A stretch of 64,000 bases of DNA. Source: Pelecanus crispus (lineage: Eukaryota > Chordata > Aves > Pelecaniformes > Pelecanidae). The position numbers and the translations under genes were made by a program. Where the stretch lies: the NCBI RefSeq assembly GCF_030463565.1, contig NC_134652.1, positions 5,545,897 through 5,609,896 of the forward strand, read 5' to 3'. Under the pieces are notes generated by a model. The model saw only the letters and a program-made list of their open reading frames with translations, searched no databases and was not told where the DNA came from. Shown one piece after another: positions 50,017 through 64,000 of this stretch. Position 1 is the first letter of the stretch. Each line of letters starts with the position of its first letter.

Positions 50017-52952
50017 TTATTTTAAAATATATTTATTAACTACAGTGGTTGCCTCATGTTGGAATGAAGAAATTGCACTCATAGCAGGGTCAGAATATTG
50101 ATTTGGTATGCAAATTTGTTTTTTCAAATTATTTCCTTGCCGCAAGTCTTCCAAAAACTCCGCTTTGAGTTTGTTGAGTTCTTCAGCCAGGCTCTTCATC
50201 TCACTTGGGAGTACGTTTTTATCTAAAAGAAAATAAAAGCTGAACTTTTAACTTCATGTGTAAAGGCAAAATTTACAGACTTTGACTCACATTCTACAAA
50301 CAACTTTGACCAGACTTCTGAAGGAGATTGCCTCAGTCACACCTACAGGGTTGGGATTCCTTAACAATTTACCCGCAGGGAATTTCATCGGTTTAGTCTT
50401 ATGTTGCAGGCTAGCGCCTGGAACACGCTCCACGTACCTCTTGCATCCTTCATTGCCTGAGAGATGATGCGTCTGCACGTCTGATCAGCCTGATGGACAG
50501 CACTAGCTGCACAGATCGCTCGATCTGCTTCCTGTCAACAACAGAAAGGAAGAATACGTGCAAACACATTAAATTTGATTTAGCCTGTCAACAACTTTTG
50601 AACTACTTGAACAAAAGTAACGCGGTAGCTGCAACTCGGTGACCAGCATGGTGCGCACCTCCTCCTTTGAATTCGGAGGCGGGTATGCACACCGGGGTGC
50701 CTGCCAGAGACAGACATGTGTGACATTAGGAAGTGAATGTTATTTTTTTCAGTGCGATGTGAGAGCTCCCAAAAGGCATTCCTTTTCCTACTGTAGAACA
50801 TATAATGGTATTCTTAAAAGCTAGTTCAGTGGTTTAACTTAATAAGGTGACAGAAGTACCCACTTCAAATAGGATTAACTTTTCTGCTTATGCTTTTGCA
50901 ATCAAGAAATGCACTAGCTATTTCTCAGTTTCTGGCATCATGCTGTTCTGAGTCCAGCTGAGGAATAACTAACTCATTCACCATCATCTGAAAGAGCCGT
51001 GACTGTGAAGACAAGCAGCGCTACCTTTTGCTCAGTGTTCTCCTCATTCTGCTTCACTGGATTTTCCAAAGCAGTGGCCAGCAAACTAATTATCTGCTCG
51101 CTAAGAAAACAAACAAAAGTGTAAACCACATTAATCCAAGAGTTTCACTGAAAATTTTTCTTTCATTTTGTAATGACACCTCATCATGGAAAAAAGTGCA
51201 AGTTTTCAGTTAAATTTATGAGGCAATCAATGAAATAATCTTTATACAGCAAGTTAGATGAAAACCAATTACAACTAAAACTACAGCCAGTTGTTTCCAG
51301 TCTTAATGTTTCGGACAATTTACATAGATTTTCAACAGCGGTTCAGAAGTGCAGTTAGGTTTGACGTTAACTCTGCAAAGATTGATGGCTGTGAGCTCCC
51401 AACCACGGGCATATATTGTGTGTTAGTTGACTAGTTTCCAAAAAATCACCCAACAGAATACTTTTTATACACTGTTTAGATACAGTAAAAAGCTTCTACC
51501 TGCCCGTTTATGAAAACATTACTCATTTGAAAACCCTAGTGTTAATCTAGTAGCATACTTATCTTCTGGAGTGCAATCAAAACTTTTCAGAATAAGGCTG
51601 TTCTGTTCCCAAGCATTTTTCTTGAGATCTGGCATTTCTATTTTTTGTGCCATTAAATATATTGTCTGGTCAGGTAACGGATGACTTCTTAGACGATTTC
51701 TCTGTAAGCAGCATTCAAGTGGACAGTCTAAAAATAACTGGCAGAAGCTCAAGGAATCTAAAAGAACACAGACAGACAATTTTACCTTTCAACTGTTTGA
51801 GTAATAATTTCCTGAGACCAACATGCACGAGAAAGGCTTTACATGAATGAGTAACTTCTACGCTAGTTCTGAGCCTGGACAGAATACAAGCCTGGAAAGA
51901 GTACAAGGAATTTTACCTCCAAGGCTGCTCAGGAAGTAACTTCTGAGATCAACATATATAAGAAAGGCTTTAGGTGATCTAGCAACTTCTAATAATACCG
52001 TAATAAAGTTGATGGTTACTATACAGCAGGAATCCAGCAGTCAAGAATGACAAATGTTCCGCAAGAGTACTTAAAATAAAGGCGTTTAAGGAGAAACGCA
52101 TTTCCCACAAAGCTGAAAACGTTCTTACGCATAGGAACAAAGAGTAATTACATTTGCGAGCCAGCTGGTACACCTCGTATCTCATGCTCTGATAATAAAA
52201 GTTGTCATCCAAGATCAGGTAGAGCGGCCTAGAGGTGGCTGCGTGTGTCCGGTAAGGGCCAGCTCCGGCGTGGCTTTCCGCTGAGGAGAGCAGCCCCTGC
52301 CCGCGGCAGCAGGCCAGGAAGCGCCCCCAGGCTGGCGGGGTGCCGGTGCCGGGGGCTGACAGCGGGTCCCCGCCGACCAGCGCCCGCAGCAAGCGCTCCA
52401 GGCACTGCAGCAACTCGCGGCGGCTCCGCTTCCAGGGCGGCAGCTGCGGAGGAAGGCAGCGGAGGGGTGAAGGCCCGCGCACCCGCCCCGGCTCCCCTAC
52501 CGCCGCTCCCGGCCCGCCGCCGCCCGGCCCGGTCCCCCCATGGCGGCCCGGCCCCGCGGCGGGGGCAGCGGCAGCGGGCGCGGAGGCCCCGCCTGAGGGA
52601 AGCGCCGCGTTGCCGGGCAACGGCCGCCGCGCGCGACCAGTGACGCCGCGCCTCGGCCTGCCAATGAGAGCAGAGAGAGCGCAGCGGGAAGGGGGGGGGG
52701 GGGGGGGGGAAAGACCGCACTGACCAATGGGGAAGGCTCCGCCGGCCCCGCCCCTGGCTCGCGCGGGCGGAAGGCCTCGGGCGGGATGAGCTCGTCGTAG
52801 GTGAGGAGGGCGCAGGCCCAGCCCGGGCGCTGGGGCAGGCGGCGGCGCAGGGCGCGGGCCAGGGTGGACTTGCCGGCCGCCGGCAGCCCGCACAGCACGC
52901 ACAGCCCCACCCGGGCGCGCCCGGCGCCGCCCTGCTCCGCCGCCGCCGCCAG
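50017..52952 (-). CDS. PSTK: L-seryl-tRNA(Sec) kinase
   Basis: Phosphorylates the seryl group on Ser-tRNA[Ser]Sec, giving the substrate that SEPSECS converts to selenocysteinyl-tRNA. Six coding exons: 52952(?)-52725, 52443-52152, 51757-51559, 51100-51025, 50531-50438, 50222-50017 (TAA 50019-50017). All junctions keep frame, giving 364 codons from the proposed start against about 348 in human as I recall it. Walker A is GLPAAGKST at about residues 22-30. Exon 2 holds the conserved LDDNFYYQSMRYEVYQLARK, exon 3 FCQLFLDCPLECCLQRN, exon 4 TALENPVK. The exon 1 donor is the weak GTCAGT. The start is unresolved: the frame is open from the TGA at 53063-53061 but has no ATG before the P-loop. The best candidate is CTG at 52952-52950 (GCGCTGG), giving (M)AAAAEQGG. 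GTG at 52910 is less likely. The gene identity is secure. Confidence 0.95.
51781..51990. repeat. Diverged direct duplication in PSTK intron 2
   Basis: Two copies about 79 bp long, 131 bp apart (51781-51859 and 51912-51990). Each starts TTTACCT, contains GAGA(C/T)CAACAT and AGAAAGGCTTTA, and ends GTAACTTCT or GCAACTTCT. They lie just upstream, in transcript sense, of PSTK exon 3 (51757). Confidence 0.7.
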
Positions 52953-53070
52953 CGCCGCCAGAGGCCCAGCCGCCGCTCCGGCGGGCGGCCGCTTGCTCTG
53001 CGCATGCGCGGGGCCGTGGCGGGCGGGGCGCCCCCTGGCGGGCGGGGCGCGGAGCTGTCGTCACGCCGGC
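52240..53070. promoter_or_regulatory. PSTK: CpG island over PSTK exons 1-2 and promoter
   Basis: GC-rich, CpG-dense block covering the first two coding exons, the 281-nt GC-rich first intron and the presumed start region upstream of 52952. It explains several long spurious ORFs on both strands. No TATA box is apparent. It contains a run of 19 G at 52691-52709 inside intron 1. Confidence 0.75.
52691..52709 (+). repeat. Homopolymer run of 19 G
   Basis: Nineteen consecutive G on the plus strand, so a C19 tract in PSTK pre-mRNA starting 15 nt after the exon 1 boundary. Such tracts are length-unstable and often mis-sequenced; the exact length should be treated with caution. Confidence 0.9.
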
Positions 53071-54549
53071 AGCGGCGGAGCCTGCGTGGAGTGACCGGTT
53101 TCCCTCGATTTTATTTTGGTGATAAATTCAGTAATACGTTTTAGTGAACCCGGAAGCGTCGGACGGCTGAGCGATCCCAGCTGTGCCCAGCGGTGGGTTT
53201 TTTTTTTTTTATGGTCATAAAATCAAGATACTGCTAAGTGTGCTGACACCGATGATTTATGTTAAATTATTATTGTAAAGTGCTCGTTAATAAGGGCTAA
53301 ATGATAGGAATGTTTTAAGATTCTGAGGAATTCAGGACAAGGCTTCTTCAGAAGACGCTCCTTGCCAGAGCAGATTTTGGCCTGCAATATCTTTTGTATT
53401 CTTCTGTCCAGCTCTTCTCTGAAATGACCATCTAAGGGACTAGAAATATTTTCTTGGCAAGGTGATTCCATCCTTTATTCCCTCTTTTCACTAGTTCGCG
53501 TTCCCAAAGGTTGCATGTGAACACGGTCAGTGATTTACTCTCCAATGTACCGATGGATCAGTATCCACAGCTTTGGTCTTGCCAGTGAATTTTGCTTTGC
53601 ATAGCAGCTGCTTTTCCATTAGTCACCATTTTGACAAACTATGTAACTTCATACACTTTCTTCTAAATTGGTACCGGTTTCTATTTGTCACATCTACAAT
53701 GACAGAAGTTATCTGTTGCTTTTGTAGTGGAATCCGTTTCTAGCAAAAATCTCAAGCTGTAACCATTAAAACGCTGTTAAGTTGTGTAATGTATCTCCTG
53801 ATACACCGCATTTTCGATAACAACAGAGATGGCTTGTTTCTTTTAGGCTCGGATACGTTACCTACAGAGTTTCTTTCCATTGCTAGTGTCCCTATATGAT
53901 GTTACTTTTGTAAGCTACCTGAACAGGACAGTAACGCAGCTAGTAGGTAATGAGAGGTGGGATCTGGATCCCAGCTTTGGTACGGCTGCACCGAAGACAC
54001 GGCTCCGAGCAAGGTGTGGGCGCTGCCCGCAAGCCCGGGGTATGGCTGCGTTGGCAGGCGCCAGGGAGGTCCCTGGCAGCACGCTGCTCAGGGGATGGAC
54101 CAGGAGGTAGACAGACTCCAGAATTCCCAAGAGCTCAATCTACATTCTCATTTTCACAGCAGCGTATGACTAGAGGTGAATAAATTATGTCTGTAAATAA
54201 CTGAATTCACATCTCTTTGGCCTGTAAGTAAGGCTACACTTAGAAGAGTCCCGTCCTCGGATGCTGTTACAGATTTAATCTAACAAGAGTTGAACTTCAG
54301 GCTTCTGATTTAAAAAAAACCCAAAGAGGTGAGGTAGAAGAGGCACAAATACAGCCAGCAGCAATTAGCAAAATAATGGGATGTCACAAAATCTGTGTTT
54401 GGTGCCTCTTAGTGTCAAGTCTTTTCCAGAGGTACGTGCTTTCAGAAGGCGTTTTGGCTGCACAAGGAGAGGACTGGGGGATTACAATCTGTTAATTTTT
54501 TTCAGACTGGTTACTTGTCAGAATTGGTTGAGGGTTCCCAAGAAGCTTT
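53071..54549. other. Interval between PSTK and the ADAM9-like gene
   Basis: About 1.5 kb without a supported gene. In the expected synteny PAAT (C10orf88) would begin here on the plus strand; no such exon is recognisable. A 69-codon minus ORF at 53471-53262 and adjoining sequence up to about 53780 look like a possible old repeat or gene remnant, unidentified. Confidence 0.4.

Positions 54550-64000
<9,451 letters not shown>

Noticed and set aside
52229-53005. 258-codon minus ORF starting at the ATG at 53005 as the PSTK start
   Set aside because: The frame differs from the Walker A frame by two bases, so it cannot encode the P-loop without a frameshift.
51979-53064. 361-codon minus ORF across the PSTK island
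   Set aside because: It mixes true PSTK exon 2 frame with intron 1 and an out-of-frame reading of exon 1, and reads through the exon 2 donor; it is not a single exon.

Overview
The window is vertebrate nuclear DNA, almost certainly from a bird. Genes are split into many short exons with GT-AG introns, promoters lie in CpG islands, and the interspersed repeats are CR1 LINE 3' ends plus a solo LTR of an avian ERVL-like type. The species cannot be fixed from the sequence.

Four protein genes can be rebuilt exon by exon. ACADSB (minus, 18806-35002, 11 coding exons, 432 aa) is the mitochondrial short/branched-chain acyl-CoA dehydrogenase of isoleucine breakdown. IKZF5/Pegasus (plus, coding exons 38277-44621, 419 aa) is an Ikaros-family zinc finger factor. 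PSTK (minus, 50017 to about 52952, 6 coding exons) is the kinase that makes phosphoseryl-tRNA(Sec) for selenocysteine synthesis. The 3' two thirds of an ADAM9-like membrane metalloprotease-disintegrin lies on the minus strand (54550-63766, 13 exons, 525 codons in window) and its 5' part runs off the right edge. As I recall it, human 10q26.13 has the order PSTK-IKZF5-ACADSB-HMX3, so this is the conserved block in reverse. The ADAM9-like gene sits where PAAT (C10orf88) would be expected next to PSTK.

Layout: 1-18.8 kb is gene-free and lies on the side where HMX3/HMX2 would be. It holds one solo LTR, one CR1 fragment and candidate regulatory elements, including a 13-bp-arm palindrome of POU octamers at 13184-13210. 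ACADSB and IKZF5 are head to head across a CpG island at about 34.5-35.75 kb; their outermost candidate start codons share one CATG tetramer. IKZF5 and PSTK are tail to tail, with overlapping AATAAA/TTTATT signals at 48848-48860 that could end both transcripts. PSTK starts in a second CpG island (52.24-53.07 kb), and its P-loop reading frame has no in-frame ATG there.

Apart from ACADSB/IKZF5 promoter sharing, the genes look like neighbours rather than a pathway. I found no tRNA, rRNA, CRISPR array or prokaryotic-type system. The points most worth checking are the missing PSTK AUG, the interlocked starts in the shared promoter, the IKZF5 upstream ORF, the octamer palindrome and the ADAM9-like paralog.
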